Source of the DNA: Gymnopus androsaceus JB14
Lineage: Eukaryota; Basidiomycota; Agaricomycetes; Agaricales; Omphalotaceae
Assembly (NCBI GenBank): GCA_009733575.1
Contig: ML769387.1
Coordinates: 598,636-662,635 of the forward strand
Direction of reading: 5' to 3'
Length of the DNA stretch: 64,000 bases
Each line of letters starts with the position of its first letter. The first letter of the stretch is position 1. Below are positions 51,389 through 61,997 of the stretch, piece after piece. The position numbers and the translations under genes were made by a program. The notes below the pieces were generated by a model that saw only the letters and a list, made by a program, of their open reading frames with translations, searched no databases and was not told the origin of the DNA.

Positions 51389-52040
51389 TGAAATCACAAT
51401 TCTTTTTCTTTCTTTCTGCTATCAATATTGTACTTCCCCTGCTAAAGGACTCGGAACACGACTGGACAATTACAGTACATCCTGCACATGTACAAAAGCT
51501 CTCAATTATTGTTCGCATTTGTTAACTTATCGGCATATCTTCAACCTGTTGCTCACGAACACCTTCTGGACCTTTCGAGGCTCATGATAAAAACAGGCTG
51601 AAGCTTTGCAAGCTAACGTTTATTATCGATGGATTTGTTGTAGACATCAATACTTATTGTAAATTAGGCATGGTACTTACGATACGATACTAATATTCTG
51701 TTATAAATTTTTACTCTTGGAAGGGAGCTTGATTTCCAGTTTTTATGTAGAAGCTTGATTCACATACGTTGTGCATCATGACAGATGTCGCGACCTTAGA
51801 CCACTTTTTTGGTTGTAATCTGTGATATTTCGATCCTACTTTAACAGCAAGTTTGAACTGCACATTGCCTAGATTCTTATGTACACCATGTTCTACTAGG
51901 CCGACGCTGGCATGAGCTTCTACGGGTGCCGGAAAGAGTAGGCTGTAAGAAATCCAGCGAAGTTACGCCAGTATAGGTTTTCACTAGCTCAGATTCAGTG
52001 TGAAGTGAGCAAACGCCCATGAATAAAGAACACGACTCGC
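51389..52040. other. Spacer between AGS1 and the peptide-precursor gene
   Basis: Contains the 3' flanks of two convergent genes. On the minus strand, a possible acceptor (TTACAG) near 51949 opens a frame to about 51718, which could be a terminal exon of the peptide-precursor gene, but nothing confirms it. Confidence 0.35.
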
Positions 52041-53116
52041 CTCTTCCCTCTTGTTATAATTCGCAGTGAAGAAGTCGTCGGGTCCCGTAGCGACGCCAGC
52101 CTTGAAGACGTAATAATTCAGTGTAAGTCAAGCAAACAAAAAACACAACTCGATACTGCGACTGTAGGTGGGTGTGTTGATACCGTGTACGCGTTTTTAA
52201 GGATGAAAGAGGATAAGTAGGTAGGAAGTGCTGGAGAGCCTCCCCGTCGGCAGCTATGCGTCGGATTCCTGAGCTATGACAATTCCCACAGAAGATTCTA
52301 GCTACTACTATGCACAAGCACCTGCCCCACTCGACCCCCTGGTGAGCGGCGTTGCGTGATTGAGCCAGATGTCGGCTGTTACGCGTCGCAGCTTCAGTAT
52401 GACGCGTTCTTGATTCAAATGTCCGAGTCAACGTCGAACGAGACGGTGTGTTGGACTATCAAATAGCGTGTGAGTCGAACTACGAAGCACCTATATATGT
52501 TTGGACTACGATTCAAAGTTCTATCGGCCTCGAGGAAGGAAAGGAAGACTAGGCTACGAGCGTGTTTATTTAACCCCGTTGGATGAAGGTATGATCTCTC
52601 ACTAATTAATTAAGATTTAATACCACTGTGAGTCTGAGTCAAGAAAGTAAACGAATTACCTCCTCCCTCTTGAAGTAACCTACATCAAAAAGACTGTCGG
52701 GCTCAGAGCGGTGCGAGCCTTTGAGAGCTCATGATTCATTAGATTGGTTGAGCAAGTGTCAGTGAACTTTAAAATGGTGACTCACCTCCTCCCTCTTGAA
52801 GTAACCTACATTAAAGAGACTGTCGGGCTCAGGAACGGTGCGGGTCTTTGAGAGCGGATAATTCATGAGATTGGTTGAATAAGTGTTAGTGAATGAATCA
52901 ATAACTCACATCATGATCCTCCCTCTTCAGAAGTAACCTACATCAAAAAGATTGTCAGGCTCAGGAGCGGTGCGAGCCTTGGGAGAGAATAACTGATATC
53001 AATGAACTGCTACTGAATGAAGAAAGAGAATAGCTAACCTCCATATTGACCGGTGCAGCGTAAACTGCCACAAGAGTTCCAGAGGCGAGGATGGAGAGGA
53101 TGGTGCTCAGTTTCAT
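52041..53116 (-). CDS. Secreted multi-unit peptide precursor with Kex2-type sites
   Basis: Exon 1 (53039-53116) encodes a signal peptide, MKLSTILSILASGTLVAVYA, then APVNME. It is followed by exons of about 60 nt: A 52910-52977, B 52786-52845, C 52660-52718, D 52041-52100. Each is flanked by AG and GT (GC for D) and starts and ends in the same phase. B and D are exactly 60 nt, and each of those encodes one 20-residue unit ending in Lys-Arg-Glu-Glu. A, B and C share a PEPD-x-LF-x-VGY-F core; D is diverged (GPDDFFTANYN). All have Tyr two residues before Lys-Arg. Introns between exon 1 and C are 61, 64 and 67 nt; C-D is 559 nt. A has two extra bases that make a stop right after GYF, and C lacks one base. 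The layout fits Kex2-processed repeat precursors, including dikaritin ribosomal peptides. The 3' end is uncertain. Confidence 0.65.
52660..52977 (-). repeat. Threefold tandem exon-intron repeat, ~125-132 nt period
   Basis: Three direct copies of a unit containing one short exon plus the following intron. The shared core on the + strand is CCTCCCTCTTGAAGTAACCTACATYAAARAGA, then CTCAGRNCGGTGCGRGYCTT. Intron parts are also alike (ATTGGTTGARYAAGTGTYAGTGAA between copies). Copy junctions coincide with splice sites, so duplication was of whole exon-intron modules. Similarity between copies is high, pointing to fairly recent amplification. Confidence 0.85.
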
Positions 53117-53496
53117 TGCTGTTGAATGAACTCCACCAGAACTAGCTTCCATCCTTTATACTCATCGGGATGCGAAGGCCAATGTATTGAAAGATTCCCA
53201 CTGCCCTTAACTTGAAGTGAAAATAGCAAGAAAAAAAGATTGAATACTCATCTTACCGTGTATATTCTCTCCAGTTGGTGACAGAACCGATCCAACATGA
53301 CCGTCCTGAGACCGTAGACATATCCCGCTGCAAAAGCATGTACAGTCGAAGCCTTCTTGACCCATGGCTCTCGGGAGTCACTACAAAATATGGGCTATTG
53401 GGTTAAGATCCACTTAACTCAATTAAATCCAGTGCCACCTAAATTCATTATTCATTGGCGTAGCCAATGTGCTTTGTCGGTGAGTACTACTGTACG

Positions 53497-54030
53497 CCAC
53501 CGATCTCAGTTCATCCACTGTCTTCGGCTCATTATTTATCGAGCTGTGATTCGAACGTTCGTGAGTGGGGTAACTTCATTTCGCAAAATTGTATTGCAAC
53601 AACAGAGTGCCTTCATTAAACCAAATAGCTTGTATAGTATCTTCAATACATTCCTAGGAGGTATGGGTACCTTCTTGGGGCAGAGAAAGTCGGAAATCGT
53701 TGTGCTATGAGGCTTGAGCTCATTACTCGAAAAAGCACCTCCGCCGATCTCAGCTCATCCACTGTCTTCCGCCCATTATTTGTGAAGCGAAAGTTTGTGG
53801 GTTGGGGAACTTTTTTTTTTTTTTTTTTTGCGAAATCGTGTCAAAGAATTGTAGCTTGGTGACCAATCCCTCTAAGAGGTAGACGGAAATGACTGCTTTA
53901 GGCCTAAAAGAATTGCACAACGGAGTGCCTTCATTAGACCAGGTAGCTTGTGTAGTATCCTCAATACGTTCCCAAAACTTGAACGGGTACCTTCTTGGGA
54001 CACAGAAATTTGGAAATCTTTGTGAAATTC
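53497..54030. repeat. Two diverged direct repeats of ~0.25 kb
   Basis: Segment 53497-53705 and segment 53742-54030 share ordered blocks: CCGATCTCAG(T/C)TCATCCACTGTCTTC, ...CATTATTT..., ...GAGTGCCTTCATTA(A/G)ACCA..TAGCTTGT(A/G)TAGTATC(T/C)TCAATAC.TTCC, and GGTACCTTCTTGGG. The second copy holds a T-run of about 20 (53812-53829). No coding frame runs through. It lies between the peptide-precursor and UstYa-like genes. Confidence 0.75.
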
Positions 54031-54157
54031 GGATTGTTACTCGAAATTTTTGAGTACATTCCGCCGGTATACCACCCGTTCGGTTTCGCAACACCCTCAA
54101 GCTCATGTAAAATACTGCAGGTAATGAATGGCCGAGTACCCGGTACACCTCAGTGCG

Positions 54158-54925
54158 TCACTCCGACCGGTACCTCCATGGTTCCAAATTTACGGTATCG
54201 TCGAACTCTGTGATCATTCGGTGATCGTAGGCCCATTTCTGGATATTTTCAAAGTCTACGCATTTGTGCGTACCGTCCATCATGGGTAACATCGCCCGCT
54301 GTGATTCGGACCACTTCCAAGACACTGGAGTGAGATCGACATTGCATAAGATGGCCTGGCGGATGATGTCAACACAGTGCTCGAGGTGAACGGTGGGCAG
54401 CGGTGTGTAATTGAATGGCATCGCAAATGGAGTAAAACATACATCGGTACAACTCATGCCATTTCTCCGAGTCGTCAAATGCTTCCGAAGGTTTTCCCTC
54501 GTATTCGGTGAGATGATTGCCAGAAGAGGAGTTGAACCGACGATCTTGATAGCGCAAACTTGCACTTTGTGCAGGGGCTATGAAATCGTCAGTGAAACTA
54601 TTGCGTTGTATAATAAAAGATATGCGTACGGTAAGCTAATGATGTTGGCTCGAGATTCGCTGTAGCAGCTATTCCATTCTCGAGATTCGTTGTAGCTATT
54701 CCATTCCTCTCGAAGATTCTTGCAACGACGAGTCCAAAGATAATGCCGGCGAAGAAAATAAGGGAAGATATCCCTGCCCGCTTATACGAAGAAGGATCGT
54801 TCTTCGGCACAGGAAGCTCAGCAAATTCTTCCTTTAAAACAGAATCCCGGCTCGTAGGCTATTGCAGATCGCGCTGTGGTTTTCCAGTGAAGAGAAGTAG
54901 AAATCCTGGAGGTTGAGAACCACAT
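54158..54925 (-). CDS. UstYa-like (DUF3328) oxidase-family protein, possibly damaged
   Basis: Type II membrane protein of the UstYa family, copper-dependent or putative oxidases that modify ribosomal peptides such as dikaritins. A short polar N-terminus (KEEFAELPVPKNDPSSYKRA) is followed by one membrane span (GISSLIFFAGIIFGLVVARI). Then come the family's YEG.PS...WHELY block (EYEGKPSEAFDDSEKWHELY) and the diagnostic HxxHCxxxxRQxxxCxxDxTP motif (HLEHCVDIIRQAILCNVDLT). The C-terminal THKCVDFENIQKWAYDHRM matches the family's TH.CR.F..I..WA end. The first of the two HxxHC motifs, normally between WHELY and the second motif, is absent, and the frame changes at that point (near 54440), so an internal deletion is likely. 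The start is uncertain. Same strand as the peptide precursor, 1.04 kb upstream of it. Confidence 0.65.
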
Positions 54926-56309
54926 AGCGCGAGAGCTTGGAAGAGATGAAACTGAGGAATGATACACTTGGGGGGCTCTTTGAATACTAGAAACAAACAT
55001 CCACTTCTACATCTGTGACAACCTCCATTCGCCCGGACACCGCCGTCCATCCCCGCAAGACTTGAAGTTATATTTTGGCTCCGTTCCGGCTACCGTGTTC
55101 AATTCAAGTTACTTACTAGTTAACATCTTGATTGATGAGGTCCCCGACTAAGGACCTGGACGCAAGTGGTGAACGATGAGACTGATGGAAAAAGTTCCAA
55201 CTGCAGCCGGCCCATCTGTAAGCTCACATCTCAACTGAGATACAGGAGCTCTGACTTGCGAACTTTCCCCTTTTGAGTTTTCATGCATCGGCTATAAAAT
55301 CCTTTTAGGGCAGATTGGTCAATTTGATTACTTGCCACTATGCACTTATTTCGACTGGTCAAGCCGGGTCAAGTTTTTTTGTGCGTTCGAATCGCGCAGA
55401 CGCCAATATCTTGTTACGGATGCTAGGGCTGGTTTTCTTCGGGGGTGAAGGGTTGCTTCACAATGTACATAGTATGCGTTCTGGCGTTCCCCGATGCGGC
55501 CTTCCGAGTTACTCACAACGAGGGCGACTCCCGAGCGCTTCTTTTCTTGATTTGGATTCAGATGCAGCACCGAATTATAGTACAATAATGATGGGCCGGA
55601 CTAGTAGGAGGAGGATAACGAGGATATTCAGGCCTCAGTGAGCCGCCGCTTTCGTTTTCATTGCTTTCGTCTGCGTGGGGTGGATGTATTCAACTTGTTT
55701 TGAGTTCCGGTTTGGATTAGGGTACCGCATGGGTATACTTTAGTTTTCTTCACTGTTCTGTTTCACAGAGTTTCAGTCCAAGTCGGAGTGAGAGAATGAA
55801 TGTCGTTCGCTGTTGAACGTGTTGTTATGTGTTTAACTCTGACTAAGTACTAGAACGGGATAGGAAGCTTTTTTTTTTTTTTTTTTTTTTTCGGTAGTTA
55901 GTGAAAGTGTAGAAGGGGTGAGGTAGAGGGCGTAAGGGAGAAGGAGATTTAGAGGTAGAACTAAGCCGCCGTTTTCGTTTTCGTTTCTCTTCTGTTTCAT
56001 TGGAGGTGGGAGTGTGGAGGGATATTTGGCGCTAGCGGATTCCGCTCCCGGACCCTAACCGAATGGCATGCGGCCGGCTTGGCAAAAATTGACGTGAAAC
56101 TGATGGCAACATTGTTCTCCTTGTTGTCGTTCATCGTCGTTGGTCGTGCTTAGGACAAACCTTGGTTCCTCGTCGGACAATCTTTTCCTACCGTTACGGC
56201 TTTTTACGACTCGAGTCTGAAGAATTTGAAGAGTTGTTTGGATTTCTCTAACCCGCTCACTCACTCACTACACACATTCATTACCCTACCATTCTCTACG
56301 AACATAAAA
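54926..56309. other. Intergenic with homopolymer tract
   Basis: No gene recognised in 1.4 kb. It holds a run of about 22 T at 55870-55891 and two related GCCGCCG/CTTTCGTTTTC patches (55632 and 55965). A tRNA T-arm-like hairpin at 55381-55397 has no matching acceptor or anticodon arms. The right part should hold the promoter of the next gene. Confidence 0.4.
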
Positions 56310-58970
56310 ATGGGATTCCACAATCAAAACCAAGTTCAACACCGCCACTCCAAGAAAAGTCGCAGGGACTCTGTGCTTTCTCGGTCTGATTCCAGTATGT
56401 CCTTTCACTTCCCCTAAAATCTCTGTTAATTCTGTATAGGCTGCCTTAGCGGCGGATTCTACACCAACCCAACCTCCGGCTCCTCCATAAACTCCCTAAA
56501 CGCTCTCAACATAACCTGGGACACTTCCTGCCTCACTCCTGCCGGCAACGTGGTTGACATCTATTTGTACGCCCCCTCTGCTTCCACACCCAGAATCCAC
56601 ATCTGGGAATCAGTACCATACAAACAAGGATGGTACAATGCTACTTTAATGCCTAGATGGTGGAATTCAACGGCAAGTGAGCAATTGCAGCTCTTGATTA
56701 TCGAAAGTGGGGATGCGCCGTTTATGGCTACGTTGCCTCCTGGACCGGTTTTTACTGCTACGTACGTTGCGCCGTCCTCTGGTACGCCTGCTGCGGCAGA
56801 CACGTCTTTAAACTCCGATGACTCAGGCATCACCACCGTCGCTGCTACTTCCTCCAGCTCCTCCAAATCTGGCCTGAGTAAAGGCAAGATCGCCGCTGCG
56901 ACCATTCATGCCTCTACTCGTGGCCATCGCCTTAGGGTTTAGCTTGGTTCTGGATAAAGCGCTCACGGGCCAAGGGTAAAGTCGAGAGAAAGAAATGGAC
57001 GGAAAAGGTCGATCAGCGCATGTCCGTTGTTTCAGCGGATTGGGCAAGTATGAGCGTACCTGGAGCTCAGGCTGCGATTCGGAATTCCATGGCCGTACGC
57101 GCGAGCATGGACCACCAAAGAATGTCGTCTGCTTCTATGGGTATGGAAAACGTCGCTGGTCTGGGTATAGCTCCTGGAGGCGGCGTAGGAGGGTTCTTCA
57201 TCCCAGGCCAAGGTGATCCCAACGTCAACCCTATCGTCTCTATGCCTGTTCCTTCGCATATCCCTGAAGTTACTGCACCTTCGACGCCGCCGCTCCGTGG
57301 CACTCTGGGCACCGGTGTCGGTTTACGTGGATCCACTTTCTCTGCTGCCCGAAGCTCGAGAGTCATTTCCTTCGCTGCGGAGCCGAGTATTCCTGGTCGT
57401 CCTTCGGGCGAAACTCGTCGATCCATCTACGAAAGGCCTTCTATGGACTCTCAAAGACGTTCAGGGTACTCCCAGTATTCGAGAGGAAGTCGTGCCTTCC
57501 ACTACGCTGACGGAGGTGAAGGAAGACACGCCTCCTCTCCCGGAAGGCGCAGCCGAACGCGCTTCAGCGTTTTATCTGCTCAACAATGCTCCTTTGGCCT
57601 CTTCTGGTGCCGGTATGAGGGGAAGTGCATTCGGACACATGAATGTTTCCTCTTCTACTCTCAATTCCCAACATTCGCACTCCCACTCGGGTTCATCCTC
57701 AGCTAACGCTAGCAGGATGTCGCGCTTCGATGAGGTTTATGGTGACTTGGCCCAGCAGACGCAGAATAATAGGTCTTCCGGAGGGGACTACTCTCAAACC
57801 TCCTACGAAGACTTTTCTGTCGCGAGTCCGGATGCTGTAGGACCTGTTGCGCTGAGCTCGAACGATATTCAGAAGAGGGTTCGTGGCGCGAATGGTAGTC
57901 TCAGCAGTGGACAGGCAAGTGCGGGAAGTAATGGCTTTGAGGAGGATGTTGGGCCTGCGTTGAGTAGTAAGTGTCTCCTTTGTTTTTACGACTTGTCGAG
58001 CGGGGAGTGTGAACCGTTTGCTTTTTTCTTTTCGCTTTTCGCTATGGGTGTGGGCGTGCTGCCGAAGGTATCGAAGGAAACCATTACGGTGGTGCTATTA
58101 GTGCTCCAGTCTTTGGGTGTCGGGCTCCGGGTCTATCGTCGTCAAGATCCCCGTAGCATAATATTTTTTCTCGCCGTTCCCTCTTCGCTTGACGGGAGCC
58201 CTTTCACGCTGCGATTTACGAAGCCTCCCTTTCCCTGGTTCCGTCTTTTCCAACTCCTTCCTTCGCTCCTCGCTCGTCGTCCTCCTACCTCCGCCCCCGC
58301 CCTTCTCGATTACTTACTGACCTTTATTTCTCTAGTGATGCGCGCGCAAGAACTCGAACAAGAAGACTACTTTGCTCTCAACCTCAACCCCGCCACTCTT
58401 CGACACTCGACAGTCTCCGAAACGATCTTTGCTGCCTCTCCTTCACCTTACGAAACCAGCTTTGAGGTTCCAGCATTCCCTATGCCTCCTATCGCTACTG
58501 CCCACTCTGGTTACGCGAACCCAATCGGTGGAGGATTTAGCATGCCCACTCCCTCCCTCAACGGCTCCCCTATCGTTTCGACTACTTCACCGGTAACTTA
58601 CCCCGCTACGTCTGCGACCACTGGAGGAGCAGGGATATACATGGCACCACCCAAAAACGGAATGAGCCCAGATGATATGTTGAGGGCTTATGCTGGACGT
58701 CAGGGCTCGCCGTCCCCTTCCCCCGACCCATCTTCGCCTATGTCTTCGTCGACTCCTCTCCCCCCTTCGTCTCCATCGTCCTACAAAGGTTCGAGTAAAG
58801 GGGGACTGGCCAAGAGCTTGAGCGGACATAAACCCTCATTGAAGATCCCAAAGAAGTTGTCAATGTCGAATTTGAGGATGAAGAACCAGATAGCCAATCC
58901 GTCGCCGTTGGCTAGGGAGGTTCCTTTGGAGGATGAGGGAGTGTACGGTATGGGCGGGGAGGCTATTTGA
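56310..58970 (+). CDS. Ser-rich single-span membrane protein, unknown
   Basis: No known family recognised. Exon 1 (MGFHNQNQVQHRHSKKSRRD) may not be the true start. The ectodomain starts CLSGGFYTNPTSGSSINSLN and includes LNITWDTSCLTPAGNVVDIY and TASEQLQLLIIESGDAPFMA, with possible N-glycosylation sites. A Ser-rich stalk (TSSSSSKSGLSKGKIAAATI) leads to a membrane span reading MPLLVAIALGF and a basic stop-transfer (WIKRSRAKGK). The cytosolic part is Ser/Pro/Gly-rich to the stop at 58970 (MGGEAI). This resembles Wsc/Mid2-like architecture, common in agarics, but the match is structural only. Three one-base slips (near 56905, 56939, 57495) interrupt the frame and are probably assembly indels. Intron 57967-58335 is a multiple of three and stop-free. 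Confidence 0.6.
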
Positions 58971-60128
58971 GCTCGTTCAGTGCTGGGATTGAGAATTTTG
59001 GAGACTTGGGAGACGGATAGGTTAGGAAGAACGTCCATTGCCTATGGACTTAGCTTTACCTAGCCGTTGCGTCGTCGTCTTGACCTGGCTTCCCTTGCCT
59101 TGACGTTTGGCATTCACCTTTTTGTGCCTTCCTTCCATTACTCGATTGTTCCTCTGTTACCTTACCTTGCTTTGTATCTACCTATCTTACCCTTCTAACT
59201 CTCCCCCTCCTAGCTCACCTTCTCTCACTTACCCCTGTTCCAGGCTCTCACTGTCACTGTCAGTGCCGTCCTGTCTTTTCTCGTTCCTTGGTTTCTGTTC
59301 AGTGTTTCAGTCTTTTCTTGTTGCGAGTTTCGGTTTCTGTTTCTGTATAGCTTATTCTTATTTCTTTTTCAGTGCTGTACTTGGTCGGTCGGTCGGCGTT
59401 GGCGTAGGGTTACTGTTTAGTGGTTTCTCTGGTCTACGGATCGTATCCCTCACTTCCCCATCCACCCACCTTCCTTCACTTTTTTTTTAACAACTGCGAC
59501 TCTTGCGTTTCAATATTCTCATCGGTGTACTAGTCAGGTGTATTTCATACCTCATACCTTTCCATCCCCCGCGTACGTCGATCCGTACATTCTTCAGCCT
59601 TGGTCTCGTACTTGTTCCTTCCTAAAGTTTACTGCCTGTGGCCCACACTTTTACCTATCTACCATCAGATTCCTAGATACGATACACATACACCAGTAGA
59701 CCTGGTCCTGTATCCGTATATAGGTAGTATACCCTACCTGCCTTCAAGTTCTACGCGACTTCAGTCTTGTGTATATTGGTCAGGGAAGTGTCTCTGTCCC
59801 CAATGACTGGAGACGGAAGCGCTCCAAAGACAAGACTCGAATTCCAGCTTTCAGAATTTGAGAAGATTTCAGAACTGAAAAATCAAATCCGTGGACATTG
59901 AAAATTACAGTGCGTACATGGAAAATGCGAAACAAACCGATAAAAATACATCGTACAGCAAACAAACTTTATGTATATCGGATTCCATCATAAACCTCCT
60001 ACCCTAACATCCTTCCCCTTCGAAATCTTCATCCGCAGCCGCAGGATCCAGTCTTCTCGCCAGAACGAGCAGCGAACGTAACCGTGCTCATTCGTCATCA
60101 CAAGCAGAGCACGCGCTCATGCAAAAAA
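58971..60128. other. Pyrimidine-rich 3' flank and spacer
   Basis: From about 59085 to 59760 the + strand is strongly C+T-rich (runs such as CTCCCCCTCCTAGCTCACCTTCTCTC) with little coding character; the 127-codon frame at 59107-59490 is a by-product of this composition. Between 59790 and 60128 nothing is recognised; it probably holds 3' ends of convergent transcripts. Confidence 0.45.
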
Positions 60129-61467
60129 CTACTTGGGCGGTGGCGATGGTGGGCCTACGGAAGGAGCATATCGTCGTCAGCTTCCCCATTCAATATCCCA
60201 GAAGAAGAAAAAAAGCCCACCGAATAATCCAACTCTAGGCGGCGGCGTTCCTGGACCAGGACCCGCACCAAAGTGTCCCTGTCCATGCTGTGGCGTCGGT
60301 GAAAGGAGGGGATTTGCTATGGACAGTAGCAGAGGATGATAGAACAAAGAAAGGAGAAAGAATATTCAGTAAGATTTACGGAACGAGTTGTAGTTACGAA
60401 AAGAGAGGAAGTGGATAGGCGTCGCAGAAATTCGGGTTCGTATGTGTGTGGGACAAGAAAGGTTGATGCCTATGGCTAACGCGCGAAGGTAAATCATGAA
60501 GAGGCGCGTAACCACTCCAACCCTACCAAAACACAAACAAGACCATAGAACCAACGAAAAGCACTCACGTCTCCACTGCGACCACGCTGGTACATTCGGT
60601 CGTGGTACCTCCAACGGTGGTACTTGACTCGGCGTTGGAATGGCCTGAGGTACTCCCTTCTTCGGAGCCCGAGGTTTCCTCTCCGCACGTTTATTTACAG
60701 TTCTCCACGCTGGTGGCGCTGGTGCAGGTACTTGGTCTACTGGAGCCAAGGCAAGATTCGGATCGCTTGAACCAGGAGGAGCAGGAAGGGCTAGTCCGGC
60801 CATGGCGTAGGCGAGAGCGTCGGGATGGTCAAAATTCTGTACAGATGCGTTATCGTTCAGAGGTGAAAAGGGTAAAAGAAACATGATAGCCCACCATGCC
60901 ACCTGGCATCCCTCCATATTCTCCTGGTGAACCACCTGCATGTTTCGATTTCAGAGCCATTATTTCTGCAATCTCACTGTTGAAAACAAGAATATGTCAG
61001 TCATAAGTATGGTCAATCATGCAAATGAACGAATGAACATTCAACTACCAAGAACACCTAAAAGATAAGGAAAGAACACAACTTACTACTGCAGCCTGCT
61101 CCTTTCATCTCTTAGCTGGCCAACCTCGGCAAGAAGAACTCGAACTTCTCCTGCGAGGGCCTTGGAGAAATCGTAAATGTACCTGTAGACGATTGTGACA
61201 AGTGCGAGTCGCAGAGAGAAACGTCGACAAGATAGATTAATAAATTGAGTGAAAGGGCAAAAAGAGCATTATAAGGTTCACAAACTTGGGTACAGTTCCA
61301 TTGAATCCCCCATGACTCTGACCTCCTCCCATTGCCATTCCACTCCCGCCAGGAATCGGACTGGAGCTAGCACTAGGCGTAGTGCTCGGATCTCTACTAG
61401 GAGCCCGTCCGGCAGTTGAAAGTTGATCTTTGCTGGGGCCTCTTCCATGTTTATTTTTTCGGTTCAT
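60129..61467 (-). CDS. Unknown protein with coiled-coil and Pro-rich tail
   Basis: About six exons. The start is MNRKNKHGRGPSKDQLSTAG, a disordered Ser/Gly-rich stretch with SPIPGGSGMAMGGG. After an intron comes a conserved-looking helix (VYIYDFSKALAGEVRVLLAE, then VGQLRDERSRLQ) and YEIAEIMALKSKHAGG. The next exon gives NFDHPDALAYAMAGLALPAP and a long Pro/Ala/Lys-rich region (RAERKPRAPKKGVPQAIPTP). The last exons read HGQGHFGAGPGPGTPPPRVG and GPPSPPPK before the stop at 60129. I do not recognise the family; the Leu/Arg/Glu heptads suggest oligomerisation. Confidence 0.55.
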
Positions 61468-61867
61468 TTCGAAACGAAGATGACGCCAACAGTGGAAAGA
61501 TTTGAATGCCTAAAATCTAGGAATGATGTTGTATATGAGAGGCAATTACAGCGATTCTGCGTGTATCGCCGCGAGCAGCTTAGCTTTAGGCTCCGAGCGC
61601 CGCGATCAGAAGACCACGTGGTAGTCCGCGGATCCTCTTGCATGGGCGCTTCTTTCTCTATCTCGGTAGACTTTCTTCCTTTGAAGCCACTGCCAGTTCA
61701 CCTTGCTCTCATGAAACGCCGGAAGTCTATTCACTGCCATTGGAATCGGGGAAGGCTGACAGAGAGGGTTTATCCTGCATTTTGGAATGAAAATGTAAGA
61801 GTTCGGTGATAGATTCCTACACTTGAAGAGACAGTAAGAATTCCAATTTTGACAAGTACCTGAGACG

Positions 61868-61874
61868 TATAAAA
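61868..61874 (+). promoter_or_regulatory. TATA box of the small secreted protein gene
   Basis: TATAAAA at 61868-61874, 124 nt before the start codon at 61998 and followed by a CT-rich initiator-like stretch (CTCTTCTTCCTTCC, 61894-61912). It is one of the few canonical TATA boxes in the window and suggests a strongly or conditionally expressed gene. Confidence 0.55.
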
Positions 61875-61997
61875 GGGTTGAAGCCCTGTAGGTCTCTTCT
61901 TCCTTCCTTCTTTCAACTACTGGTTAAGTTTGAATCCCTTTTTGCGGGTCAGCTACGCTTCATTTCATCTCCCTTGCACTACTTATATTACAACATT

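Noticed and set aside
53750..54148. 132-codon minus-strand frame upstream of the precursor gene
   Set aside because: It runs through the T-run and the diverged direct repeats and includes a poly-Lys stretch made by that run; no motif.
55381..55397. tRNA T-arm-like hairpin (GTGCG-TTCGAAT-CGCGC)
   Set aside because: The stem-loop is good, but no complementary 5' acceptor strand, D-arm or anticodon arm is found in the preceding ~100 nt.
59107..59490. 127-codon frame downstream of the membrane-protein gene
   Set aside because: Its Phe/Ser/Leu-rich composition simply reflects the pyrimidine-rich strand; no start context or homology.
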